Assembly: GCA_011192015.1 (NCBI GenBank)
Contig: DUET01000085.1
Location: 84,648-148,647 of the forward strand
Source of the DNA: Anaerolineae bacterium
GTDB taxonomy: Bacteria > Chloroflexota > Anaerolineae > Anaerolineales > E44-bin32
Direction of reading: 5' to 3'
Length of the DNA: 64,000 nt
The translations under genes and the position numbers were made by a program. Under the pieces are notes generated by a model. That model worked only from the letters and a program-made list of their open reading frames with translations. It made no database searches and was not told where the DNA came from. Shown here one piece after another: positions 1-7,911 of this stretch (its first letter is position 1; every line of letters starts with the position of its first letter).

Positions 1-2
1 CC

Positions 3-224
3 CAGAGTTTCATAGGTTTTGTGGAAAACTACGGTCGAAGTTATGAAGTTGGTTTGGCCACACGTTTTCACCTAACCCATAGTCCTTTAAAGAAATTCGA
101 CTATGCCCCCTTTGCCCTGACAATGCTAACCAAGGATCGATTGCAACTCCGACCCGAACGCATCAAGGGCATCGGCCAGCTTCGTGCCATCCTCAATAAA
201 GCTAAGACCATGGAGGATATGTGA
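3..224 (+). CDS. hdrC: Heterodisulfide reductase subunit C, C-terminal part (partial)
   Basis: The reading frame is open from base 3 through the left edge of the window, so the true start and the ferredoxin-type cysteine motifs lie outside it. The visible 74 residues contain a Gly-Arg-Ser-Tyr-Glu segment followed by a Leu/Arg-rich helical tail, which resembles the end of HdrC. HdrC is the iron-sulfur subunit that pairs with HdrB in the thiol/disulfide reductase half of the complex. Its stop codon overlaps the hdrB start by one base (TGATG), and the hdrB Shine-Dalgarno (GGAGG, 212-216) sits inside this gene, so the two are translationally coupled. The call leans heavily on the hdrB/hdrA neighbours because the diagnostic part is missing. 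Confidence 0.7.
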   Translation, partial: QSFIGFVENYGRSYEVGLATRFHLTHSPLKKFDYAPFALTMLTKDRLQLRPERIKGIGQLRAILNKAKTMEDM

Positions 225-1186
225 TGCGATACGGTTACTATCCAGGATGTTCGCTCTCCGGCTTAGCCCGACCCTACGACATGTCCACCAAGGCCATTGC
301 CGAGCCGTTGGGGATCCAATTGGAAGAGGTCGAGGATTGGAACTGCTGCGGAGCTACGGAATACTTTGCGGTTAATAAGATGGCCGCTTACGCTCTCGTC
401 GGCCGCAATCTGGCCAATGCTGCCCAGCAAAAAAGCTTCACAGACCTGGTCGCGCCCTGCAGCGCCTGCTATGTGAACCTCAGGAAGACGGATCACAACA
501 TGGGGAAATACCCTAAACTGGCGCAGAAGGTCAACAAGGCCCTCGAAGCCGGGGATCTTTCCTATGATCCCGGTACGCTCCAGGTCAGACATCTGATTGA
601 CATCATCGTCAACGATATCGGATACGATGCCATTCGCGAGAAGGTCAAGGAACCCCTCAAGGGCCTGCGAATCGCACCCTACTACGGTTGTCTGATCGTT
701 CGTCCTGAATTGGGCGAGCCCTTGGACGATCCGGAATACCCGATGTCCTTAGACCTGTTGATGGAAGCGTTGGGCGCACAAGTGGTTGATTTCCCCCTCA
801 AAGCGCATTGCTGCGGGGGGCATATGACTCAAATCAGCTCCGATACGGCCTACGAACTCATCCGGCGTTTGCTTCACAACGCAGCCGAATACGACGCCGA
901 TGCGATTGTCACCCTCTGCCCCATCTGTCAACTCAACTTGGATGCATACCAATCCAATATCAATCGACACTTCGGAACGGATTTCAAGATCCCCATCCTT
1001 TTCTTCACCCAAATGATCGGACTGGCGCTGGGAATGCCACCGAAGTCCTTGGGCATCGGGAAGGAATTCGTATCGGCTGCAGCCATGCTGCGGAAGATCG
1101 GAACGGAACCGGAGCTCGAAGCTGCGCCAACGGGCAAGAAGCAGGATGATAAATCGCTGCCGATGCCTGGTAAAAGGGAGGGCTAG
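224..1186 (+). CDS. hdrB: Heterodisulfide reductase-like subunit B
   Basis: This 320-residue protein has two full CCG domains, the hallmark of HdrB. The first has C9, C41-C42, C79 and C82; the second has C156, C196-C197, C232 and C235. In characterised HdrB these cysteines hold two unusual [4Fe-4S] clusters that reduce a disulfide. The physiological disulfide here is unknown, since nothing in the window suggests coenzyme M/B. I chose ATG 224 over GTG 221 because it gives the usual start directly before the Tyr-Tyr-Pro-Gly-Cys motif and has GGAGG seven bases upstream. The gene is followed by hdrA after one base, which indicates one transcript. Confidence 0.93.
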   Translation: MRYGYYPGCSLSGLARPYDMSTKAIAEPLGIQLEEVEDWNCCGATEYFAVNKMAAYALVGRNLANAAQQKSFTDLVAPCSACYVNLRKTDHNMGKYPKLAQKVNKALEAGDLSYDPGTLQVRHLIDIIVNDIGYDAIREKVKEPLKGLRIAPYYGCLIVRPELGEPLDDPEYPMSLDLLMEALGAQVVDFPLKAHCCGGHMTQISSDTAYELIRRLLHNAAEYDADAIVTLCPICQLNLDAYQSNINRHFGTDFKIPILFFTQMIGLALGMPPKSLGIGKEFVSAAAMLRKIGTEPELEAAPTGKKQDDKSLPMPGKREG

Positions 1187-1187
1187 T

Positions 1188-3215
1188 ATGAGCGAGAAGG
1201 TTGGCGTTTACATTTGCCATTGTGGTAGCAACATCGCTGGTGTGGTCGACGTGGAAGACGTCGCCAAGTTTGCCGGCGAGCAGATCGAGAACGTTGCTGT
1301 CTCACGCGACTACAAATTCATGTGCTCTTCCCTGGGTCAGGAATTGATCGAAGAGGATATTCGCAAGGAAGGATTGACGCGGGTTGTGGTGGCGGCATGC
1401 TCTCCGCATCTGCATGAGAAGACCTTCCGCCGCGCCTGCGCCAATGCCGGCTTGAATCCCTACCTTTGCCATATGACCAGCATCCGGGAGCAGGTCTCTT
1501 GGGTCATCGAGGACAAGGCAGTTGCCACGGAGAAGGCCAAAGCCATGGTTGCCGCGGCGGTCAAGCGGGTTGAACTGCATGAAGAACTCGAGCCCAGCGA
1601 AGTGCCTGTCAATCCCAATACACTGGTTGTCGGTGGAGGGATCACGGGCATCCAGGCGGCGATCGAATTGGCGGATGCTGGCTACCCTGTCTATCTTGTG
1701 GAACGGGAACCGTCCATCGGTGGCCACATGGCTCAATTCGATAAGACTTTCCCAACGCTGGATTGTGCTGCCTGCATCCTCACCCCGAAGATGTCCGACG
1801 TCGGCAGCCACCCGAATATCCACCTGCTGAGCTACAGCGAAGTGGAGGATATCTCCGGATACGTGGGGAACTTCCATGTTCGCATCCGCAAGAAGGCGCG
1901 CTACGTCGATGAGGAAGCCTGCACGGGCTGCGGCATCTGCATCGAGAAATGCCCCAAGAAGGTCGTCGACGATGTCTTCGAAGCCGGAATGGGATACCGG
2001 AAATCCATCTATCGTCCCTTCCCGCAGGCCGTGCCCAATTGGCCGGTGATCGACACCGAGTCCTGCACTTACTTCGAGCGAGGGAAGTGCAAGGCTTGCG
2101 AGATCTTCTGCCCCACCGAGGCCATCGACTTCGAACAGCAAGACAGCTATATCGACATCGATGTCGGCAACGTCATCCTGGCGACAGGCTACGATCTGTT
2201 CGATGCCCGCAAAGTGCCGCAATATGGATACGGGCGCCTGGCCAACGTCTTCACCAGCCTCGAGTTCGAGCGCATGTGCAACGCCTCCGGGCCCACCGAA
2301 GGAAAGATCGTTCTCCGCGATGGGATTACGGAACCCAAGAGCGTTGCCATCATCCATTGCGTGGGAAGCCGGGATGAGAATCACAACCCTTACTGCTCGA
2401 GCATCTGCTGCATGAGCGCCCTCAAGTTCGGGCACCTGGTCATGGAAAAGACAGACGCCGAAGTCACCTCCTTCTACATCGACGTGCGCACGTCCCAGAA
2501 GGGGTACGAGGAATTCTACAACCGGCTGCTCGAGGAGGGCATGCATTTTGTGCGCGGCAAGGCGGCTGAAATCACCGACGCAGCCAGACAACCCGGTGAG
2601 GAAGGCAAGCTGATCGTACAGGCTGAGGACACTTTGCTTGGCAAACAGCGCCGCGTCCCGGTGGACATGGTCATCCTGATGTCGGCTTTGGAGCCGAAAG
2701 CGGATGCCAAGGACGTCGGGTTGCAATTCGGCATCTCCTGCAGCATGGAGGGGTGGTTCACAGAGCGCCATCCCAAGCTCGATCCCGTTGCGACGATGAC
2801 GGATGGCATCTTTGTGGCCGGGGTTGCGCAAGGACCGAAGGACATCCCTGCTTCGGTCGCACAAGGTGCGGCGGCAGCGGCGCGTGTTCAGGGCATGATC
2901 ACCGCAGGCACCGTGGAGATCGAACCCATCGTGGCAACCATCCACGAGGAAATCTGCTCAGGCTGCAAGATATGCAACAACCTGTGTCCTTTCAACGCCA
3001 TCGAATTCTTGGAGGACAAGGAAGTCAGCTACGTCAACGCAGCGCTGTGCAAGGGATGCGGCACGTGTGTCGCAGCTTGTCCGGCGCAGGCGATATCCGG
3101 CGCCCATTTCAACAACGACCAAATCTTCGCCGAGATCGGCGGCATTCTTTACGACGCCATCGGCGGAAATGGCGCTAAGGCACCGGCGAAATCCAAAGAA
3201 CCGGCTCCTGCCTAA
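1188..3215 (+). CDS. hdrA: Heterodisulfide reductase-like flavoprotein subunit A
   Basis: This 675-residue flavoprotein carries the FAD-binding Gly-rich loop (G149-G154) and an HdrA-type Cys-rich segment around C193-C196. It has a first ferredoxin motif at C245/C248/C251/C255, a further cysteine cluster at C293-C308, and two C-terminal [4Fe-4S] motifs at roughly residues 585-635. In methanogens HdrA is the site of flavin-based electron bifurcation between HdrBC and ferredoxin; that role is inferred here. The cysteine position that is selenocysteine in some homologues is an ordinary Cys codon. ATG 1188 is preceded by GGGAGG at a good distance; an upstream ATG at 1146 overlaps hdrB and is not needed. 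It lies between hdrB and mvhD. Confidence 0.95.
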   Translation: MSEKVGVYICHCGSNIAGVVDVEDVAKFAGEQIENVAVSRDYKFMCSSLGQELIEEDIRKEGLTRVVVAACSPHLHEKTFRRACANAGLNPYLCHMTSIREQVSWVIEDKAVATEKAKAMVAAAVKRVELHEELEPSEVPVNPNTLVVGGGITGIQAAIELADAGYPVYLVEREPSIGGHMAQFDKTFPTLDCAACILTPKMSDVGSHPNIHLLSYSEVEDISGYVGNFHVRIRKKARYVDEEACTGCGICIEKCPKKVVDDVFEAGMGYRKSIYRPFPQAVPNWPVIDTESCTYFERGKCKACEIFCPTEAIDFEQQDSYIDIDVGNVILATGYDLFDARKVPQYGYGRLANVFTSLEFERMCNASGPTEGKIVLRDGITEPKSVAIIHCVGSRDENHNPYCSSICCMSALKFGHLVMEKTDAEVTSFYIDVRTSQKGYEEFYNRLLEEGMHFVRGKAAEITDAARQPGEEGKLIVQAEDTLLGKQRRVPVDMVILMSALEPKADAKDVGLQFGISCSMEGWFTERHPKLDPVATMTDGIFVAGVAQGPKDIPASVAQGAAAAARVQGMITAGTVEIEPIVATIHEEICSGCKICNNLCPFNAIEFLEDKEVSYVNAALCKGCGTCVAACPAQAISGAHFNNDQIFAEIGGILYDAIGGNGAKAPAKSKEPAPA

Positions 3216-3230
3216 TGGAGGAAGTGACTC

Positions 3231-3728
3231 ATGGTTGATGAAAGATTTGAACCGAAGATCGTGGCTTTCCTCTGCAATTGGTGCTCATATCGAGCTGCCG
3301 ATCTGGCAGGGACGGCCCGCATCAAGTACGAACCCAACGTGCGCATGATCCGCGTCATGTGCAGCGGGAGGGTGGATCCAACCTTCGTGCTCAAGGCCTT
3401 TGCCCTGGGCGCAGATGGGGTCATGATCGCTGGATGCCATCCGGGTGAGTGCCACTATCTGGAACAGAACTACAAGGCCATGCGACGTTTCAACATGCTC
3501 AAGCACACGCTCAAGGCGATGGGCGTTGAGGAGGGTCGCATAAGACTGCAATGGGCTTCCGCAGCCGAAGGTGTCCAGCTTGCCAGCGCCATCAATGAGA
3601 TGGTGGATCAGGTTCGGGAATTGGGTCCGCTGAATTGGGCTCAGAATTGGCATGAGGATGGCGAGGTGGAAGCTGCGATTCAACGCATTGAAGAAGAACA
3701 CGCTGAGGTGATGGAGGTGCCGGCATGA
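3231..3728 (+). CDS. mvhD: F420-non-reducing hydrogenase-type iron-sulfur subunit D
   Basis: MvhD is the small [2Fe-2S] protein that carries electrons from the MvhAG hydrogenase to HdrA. The 165-residue product is full length for the family and has conserved cysteines at C15, C18, C44, C69 and C74, with the typical Cys-His-Pro-Gly-Glu-Cys-His stretch. GGAGG precedes ATG 3231. The stop overlaps the next start by four bases (ATGA), so it is coupled to the hydrogenase small subunit gene. Its position between hdrA and the hydrogenase genes matches its linker role. Confidence 0.93.
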   Translation: MVDERFEPKIVAFLCNWCSYRAADLAGTARIKYEPNVRMIRVMCSGRVDPTFVLKAFALGADGVMIAGCHPGECHYLEQNYKAMRRFNMLKHTLKAMGVEEGRIRLQWASAAEGVQLASAINEMVDQVRELGPLNWAQNWHEDGEVEAAIQRIEEEHAEVMEVPA

Positions 3729-4720
3729 GTGCTGCGAAGAAGGGCAAGCTGGCAAACTACTGGGCGGCATCCTGTGGGGGTTGTGAGATTGCCGTACTGG
3801 GGATCAACGAGAAGATCCTCGACGTTGCCGAAGCCTTCGACATCGTCCTCTGGCCGGTTGCCGTGGATGCCAAGGTTCACAGCATCGAGAAGATGGCCGA
3901 CAAGAGCATCGACCTGTGCTTGTTCAATGGCGCCATCCGCACCAGCGAGCAGGAATATATGGCCCGCCTGTTGCGCCGTAAATCGAAGGTGATGGTGGCG
4001 TTCGGCTCTTGCGCCCATGAGGGCTGCATCCCGGCTTTGGCCAACGTGAGCAATCGCGAGGAAATCTTCCAGACTGCGTATCACGATACGCCCTCCACGG
4101 ATAATCCAAATGGAGTGCGTCCTCAGACCGAGACGGAAGTGGAAGAGGGGAAGCTCTACCTTCCACTCTTCTACGACACGGTGAAAACGCTCGATCAGAC
4201 GGTGGAGGTGGATTACTACCTCCCGGGTTGTCCCCCTGAACCTGAGCGCATCTGGGATGCCATCGTGGCCATTTTGGAAGGCAAGCTTCCCGCGCCGGGT
4301 TCGGTCATCGGCGCGACGACCACGGTCTGCGATGATTGCCCGCGCACGCGTGAAGAGAAGAAGATCAAGGAATTCAAGCGCACCTGGGAGATCATCCCCG
4401 ATCCGGATATCTGCCTGCTTGAACAAGGGCTTGTATGCTGTGGGATCGCCACGCGCGCGGGTTGTGGCGCGCTTTGCCCCACCGTCGGTTCGCCCTGCAT
4501 TGGTTGTTACGGTCCGAACGAAGGCGTGGAAGATTTCGGCGCCAGGATGATGACGGCCCTGGCATCGGTGATCGACTCCGATGATCCCGAGGAGATCGAG
4601 CGGATCATCCAGGAAGGCATTCCCGATCCAATCGGAACCTTCTATCGCTTCAGTCTAGCAGCCAGCCAACTTCGGAGAAAGACACTCGAAGGGTTGGACC
4701 CGTCCGGGGCATCGGCCTAA
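3725..4720 (+). CDS. mvhG: [NiFe] hydrogenase small subunit (MvhG type)
   Basis: This 331-residue protein belongs to the 20-kDa NADH dehydrogenase/hydrogenase small-subunit family. The N-terminus has the Ser-Cys-Gly-Gly-Cys-Glu motif that binds the proximal cluster. Further conserved cysteines lie in Gly-Ser-Cys-Ala and Gly-Cys-Pro-Pro-Glu-Pro, and a Cys-rich C-terminal region would hold additional clusters. There is no twin-arginine signal, so the enzyme should be cytoplasmic, as expected for group 3c hydrogenases that work with HdrABC. It starts inside the mvhD stop codon and is followed by the large subunit after 16 bases containing a strong GAGGAGG. Confidence 0.93.
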   Translation: MSAAKKGKLANYWAASCGGCEIAVLGINEKILDVAEAFDIVLWPVAVDAKVHSIEKMADKSIDLCLFNGAIRTSEQEYMARLLRRKSKVMVAFGSCAHEGCIPALANVSNREEIFQTAYHDTPSTDNPNGVRPQTETEVEEGKLYLPLFYDTVKTLDQTVEVDYYLPGCPPEPERIWDAIVAILEGKLPAPGSVIGATTTVCDDCPRTREEKKIKEFKRTWEIIPDPDICLLEQGLVCCGIATRAGCGALCPTVGSPCIGCYGPNEGVEDFGARMMTALASVIDSDDPEEIERIIQEGIPDPIGTFYRFSLAASQLRRKTLEGLDPSGASA

Positions 4721-4736
4721 GAGGAGGAAGTGGACG

Positions 4737-6203
4737 ATGAAACGAATCTCGATTGATCCCATAACCCGTCTCGAAGGCCACGGGAAGATCGACATCTTTC
4801 TCACCGATGAAGGTGAAGTCGCCAACGCATATCTGCAGGTTCCCGAGTTGCGAGGTTTTGAACGCTTCTGCGTTGGAAGACCTGCCGAAGACATGCCCAA
4901 CATCACCAACCGTATCTGCGGCGTATGCCCCGAGGCGCATCACATGGCCTCGACCAAAGCTCTCGATGCGCTCTTCCATGTCGACCCGCCCCCAACGGCG
5001 AAGAAGCTGCGCGAGATGTTCTACAGCATCTTCTACGCCACCGATCACACCACCCACTTCTACGCACTGGGCGGGCCTGACTTCGTCATGGGACCAGACG
5101 CTCCGGTTGCAGAGCGCAACATCCTGGGCGTCATCAAGAAGGTCGGCATGGACATCGCCGGCAAGGTACTCAAGATGCGTCACGATGGCCATCACCTGAT
5201 CAAGATGATCGGTGGACGTCCGGTACACCCGAATTGGGGGCTGCCGGGCGGCGTCAGCCGAGGGATCACCGAGGAGCAGCGAGAGGAAATCGAGAAACTT
5301 GGGTTGGATGCCATCGAGTTTGCCAAATTCTCCATCCAGCTCTTCAACGACATCGTTCTTGGCAACGAAGCCTATGTCGACTTGATCAAGAACGATGCCT
5401 ATGTCCACCGCACCTACAACATGGGTACCGTGGACGAGAACAACCATGTCAACTTCTACGATGGCATGGTGCGCGTTGTCGGGCCGGATGGGAAGGAACA
5501 TGCCAAGTACCATCCCAAAGACTACCAGGATTACGTTGCGGAACACGTTGAACCTTGGTCGTACTTGAAGTTCCCCTACCTGAAGAAGATCGGGTGGAAA
5601 GGTTTCGAGGACGGGATTGACTCCGGTGTTTACAAGGCCACCCCGCTCTCGCGGCTGAACGCCGCAGACGGCATGGCCACTCCCCTGGCCCAGGCCGAGT
5701 ATGAGCGCATGTATGACGTTCTGGGTGGGAAACCGGTGGACAATACGCTCGCCACGCATTGGGCGCGCCTGGTCGAACTGCTCTACGCCACGGAGCGCTG
5801 GGTGGAACTCGCCAACGATCCGGAGATCACCGGCGATACCTTCCGTGTTCTTCCCACCGAAACGCCGACTGAGGGCGTTGGTGAGGTGGAAGCACCGCGC
5901 GGAACGCTGACGCATCACTACTGGACCGATGAGCGGGGCATCTTGACCAAGGTGAACCTGATCGTCGGCACCACCAATAACAATGCGCCCATCAACATGT
6001 CCGTAAAGAAGGCTGCGCAGGGTTTGATCAAGAAGGGTACGGTCATCAAAGAAGGCTTGCTCAATACGATCGAGATGGCCTATCGAGCCTATGATCCATG
6101 CATGGCTTGCGCAACCCACACCTTGCCGGGGCAGATGCCCCTTGAGGTGACCATCCGGGATGCGGAAGGCGAGATCATCGAGCAGTTGACGCAGAATCTG
6201 TAG
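4737..6203 (+). CDS. mvhA: [NiFe] hydrogenase large subunit (MvhA type)
   Basis: This is the catalytic subunit that splits H2 at a Ni-Fe centre. Of its 488 residues, the N-terminal ligand pair is C61/C64 in Arg-Ile-Cys-Gly-Val-Cys, and the C-terminal pair is C455/C458 in Asp-Pro-Cys-Met-Ala-Cys followed by H461. All four Ni ligands are cysteines; there is no selenocysteine. A 27-residue tail follows H461 and should be removed by the maturation protease encoded just downstream. Cytoplasmic group 3c type is inferred from the Hdr/MvhD neighbours. A large inverted repeat lies directly after the stop codon. Confidence 0.95.
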   Translation: MKRISIDPITRLEGHGKIDIFLTDEGEVANAYLQVPELRGFERFCVGRPAEDMPNITNRICGVCPEAHHMASTKALDALFHVDPPPTAKKLREMFYSIFYATDHTTHFYALGGPDFVMGPDAPVAERNILGVIKKVGMDIAGKVLKMRHDGHHLIKMIGGRPVHPNWGLPGGVSRGITEEQREEIEKLGLDAIEFAKFSIQLFNDIVLGNEAYVDLIKNDAYVHRTYNMGTVDENNHVNFYDGMVRVVGPDGKEHAKYHPKDYQDYVAEHVEPWSYLKFPYLKKIGWKGFEDGIDSGVYKATPLSRLNAADGMATPLAQAEYERMYDVLGGKPVDNTLATHWARLVELLYATERWVELANDPEITGDTFRVLPTETPTEGVGEVEAPRGTLTHHYWTDERGILTKVNLIVGTTNNNAPINMSVKKAAQGLIKKGTVIKEGLLNTIEMAYRAYDPCMACATHTLPGQMPLEVTIRDAEGEIIEQLTQNL

Positions 6204-6211
6204 GTTGTTCG

Positions 6212-6290
6212 ATCAGCGGACAGCGATTTGCGAATGGCATTGTTAGGTTGAATGGTTTTGATTGTGGAATGCGGATCGCTGTCCGCTGAT
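6212..6290. repeat. Long inverted repeat between mvhA and its maturation protease gene
   Basis: Bases 6212-6227 are an exact 16-base reverse complement of 6275-6290, separated by 47 bases. In RNA, the stem can be lengthened inward by a few pairs including G-U wobbles. No U-run follows the right arm, so it is not a classic intrinsic terminator. It could stabilise or process the hydrogenase mRNA, attenuate expression of the downstream genes, or be a dispersed palindromic element. Confidence 0.75.
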
Positions 6291-6313
6291 AATCCAAAGA
6301 ACGTGAGCAGAGC

Positions 6314-6793
6314 ATGACGACATTGTTATTGGGTCTGGGGAATCCTTTACTCCGGGATGACAGCGTGGGCTTGAAAGTGGCTCAACTGCTTCGACCGTTG
6401 CTTGTCGACCGATCCGATGTCACCGTGGATGAGGACTACTGGGGCGGTCTGCGCCTCATGGAGCGCATGATCGGCTTCGATCATGCGATCATCATCGACG
6501 CCATCATCTCCGGCGCAAAGCCCGGCACCGTTCATGTTCTTTCTCCGGGAGACATGCCGACGCAGCGCAGCATCTCCGCGCATGATGTCAACCTTTCCAC
6601 AGCCTTGGCGGTTGGGAGAGAAGCTGGAGCCAGCCTGCCGAACAACGAGCACATCCTGCTCATAGGCGTGGAAGCGGCTGATGTCCAAACATTCGATGAG
6701 GAGCTCACCACGGAGGTCAAGGCGGCACTTCCGGAGGTTATCACGATCGCATTATCGGCGTTAAAAGAGATCAAAGGAAGAGACGAGCGATGA
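6314..6793 (+). CDS. Hydrogenase maturation endopeptidase (HycI/HyaD family)
   Basis: The 159-residue protein belongs to the nickel-dependent endopeptidases that cleave the C-terminal tail of [NiFe] large subunits after metal insertion. It opens with the family's Gly-Leu-Gly-Asn motif and shows the likely nickel-sensing residues D16, D62 and H90; the first is Asp where many relatives have Glu. The natural substrate is the tail after H461 of the upstream MvhA. Its start region has only a weak Shine-Dalgarno, so translation may depend on the upstream hairpin or readthrough. Its end overlaps the next gene by four bases (ATGA). Confidence 0.9.
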   Translation: MTTLLLGLGNPLLRDDSVGLKVAQLLRPLLVDRSDVTVDEDYWGGLRLMERMIGFDHAIIIDAIISGAKPGTVHVLSPGDMPTQRSISAHDVNLSTALAVGREAGASLPNNEHILLIGVEAADVQTFDEELTTEVKAALPEVITIALSALKEIKGRDER

Positions 6794-7284
6794 TTTCACC
6801 CGAGATTCTACGGCGCTATCCACATTTCGCAGGCATTGCAGACGACTGTTTGCGAGAAGTCGGTTTGATCAGTGAGGAGCGTGAGTTCAAAGCCGGGGAG
6901 GAGATCTTCACAGAAAGCGGATCCTTCCTGGCTGAAGCTCGGGCTTACGAACATGGCGAGGAAGCACAATTCCTCATGCTGTTGACCAAGGGCCGGGTGG
7001 ATATCGCCCTGACCCTGGGATCGGGCAAGAGAGTTGTCGTGGGTTCGTTGGTGGAAGGGGATTTGATGGCCCTATCTGCGCTGATTCCACCCTTCCATCT
7101 ATCTGCCTCAGGTATCGCCAAAGAAAATGGCAAGCTCATTCAAATCAAGGCTGCCGAGTTACGAGCTCTTCTTGAGGACAATCCTGAGCTTGGGTATAAC
7201 CTGATGAAGGGGATCGCTAAGGGCTTGATGGGTCGGCTCCAAGATACGCGTGTTGAACTTGCCGGTCAAAGTGTCGATAAATAA
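6790..7284 (+). CDS. Cyclic-nucleotide-binding-fold protein linked to the Hdr-hydrogenase operon
   Basis: The 164-residue product resembles the beta-roll sensor domain of Crp/Fnr proteins (Phe-X-Ala-Gly-Glu-Glu-Ile-Phe near residue 35, then Val-Glu-Gly-Asp-Leu in the phosphate-binding region). The chain ends shortly after the C-helix, so no helix-turn-helix DNA-binding domain is present. It overlaps the protease gene by four bases and is the last gene of the operon. It may sense a ligand or redox state and act on the hydrogenase complex by protein contact rather than by binding DNA. The function is inferred only; residues needed for cAMP binding are not clearly conserved. Confidence 0.7.
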   Translation: MISPEILRRYPHFAGIADDCLREVGLISEEREFKAGEEIFTESGSFLAEARAYEHGEEAQFLMLLTKGRVDIALTLGSGKRVVVGSLVEGDLMALSALIPPFHLSASGIAKENGKLIQIKAAELRALLEDNPELGYNLMKGIAKGLMGRLQDTRVELAGQSVDK

Positions 7285-7911
7285 AACCGGCGGATGATTT
7301 TTGAGGTAGAATTGCCGATTATCAACCGGAGGCCTCAGTCCTGATCGGATGCATTCATCTGCAGACAGCACTAATTCGAAACTGGATTTGAGGAGAAGTA
7401 TTCCTAGATTTGACAAAGCAATCATCTCAGGCTGCTTGGAAAGTGGAGCGAGAGCCTGCCAAAGGAGTAACTCCCGGTCGCAATGCTTTACGACCGGGAG
7501 TTGCTTTAAACCCGAAGACCTTGGTGAACAATCGTTCTTAGGGCAGGCGGTGTCTCGAGATCGATTTTCCCTGGAAGAGATTGTCAAATTCCTTGTTTGC
7601 ATGGTGTGCTCGCGGGACTTATTCGCTATGGTGGCGGATTTTGGGGCTGACATAAAATGAATTTGAAGGCCAGATTTGTTATATATCGGGAGTCTTCGTC
7701 CGGAATTGGATGGATTCCGGGTGTATTCATGTTGGAATGGTCGGTTGTGTGCTCCTGACAAGGGCATGTGAAGCAGATGGAGCTGGATCAAAGAGAGTTT
7801 CGCAGGTTTCTGATCCGCATCTTGATGACCTTTCCAGGTTGAGCATATGCTGCGGCAAGGATGTATGCGTGCGAGGTCCGATAGTCCTGGTGGTGAAGAG
7901 GTAGCCCAGAG
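7285..7911. other. Gene-free stretch after the Hdr-hydrogenase operon
   Basis: No convincing gene is seen here; short open frames lack a ribosome-binding site and family-like sequence. It contains a strong hairpin at 7464-7507. Its last ~90 bases resemble the spacer before the second CAP gene (8905-9007), which suggests the duplication of those genes included the leader. Confidence 0.6.
7464..7507. terminator. Strong hairpin, probable terminator of the hdr-mvh operon
   Basis: A perfect 12-bp stem (7469-7480 with 7491-7502) around a 10-base loop can be extended outward to about 17 pairs with G-U wobble. The right arm is followed by GCTTT rather than a long T-run, so termination efficiency is uncertain. 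It lies 180 bases after the last gene of the operon. Confidence 0.55.

Noticed and set aside
1760-1800. Possible selenocysteine in HdrA
   Set aside because: The Cys-Ala-Ala-Cys segment is encoded by TGT and TGC; no in-frame TGA exists.
1302-2945. Minus-strand open frame of 547 codons
   Set aside because: It lies wholly antisense to hdrA, has no family-like motifs and arises from codon bias in a GC-rich gene.
4650-6119. Minus-strand open frame of 489 codons
   Set aside because: Antisense shadow of mvhA; no motifs or ribosome-binding site.
7349-7660. + strand open frame of 103 codons after the hydrogenase operon
   Set aside because: It contains the terminator-like hairpin, lacks a ribosome-binding site and shows no protein-like pattern.
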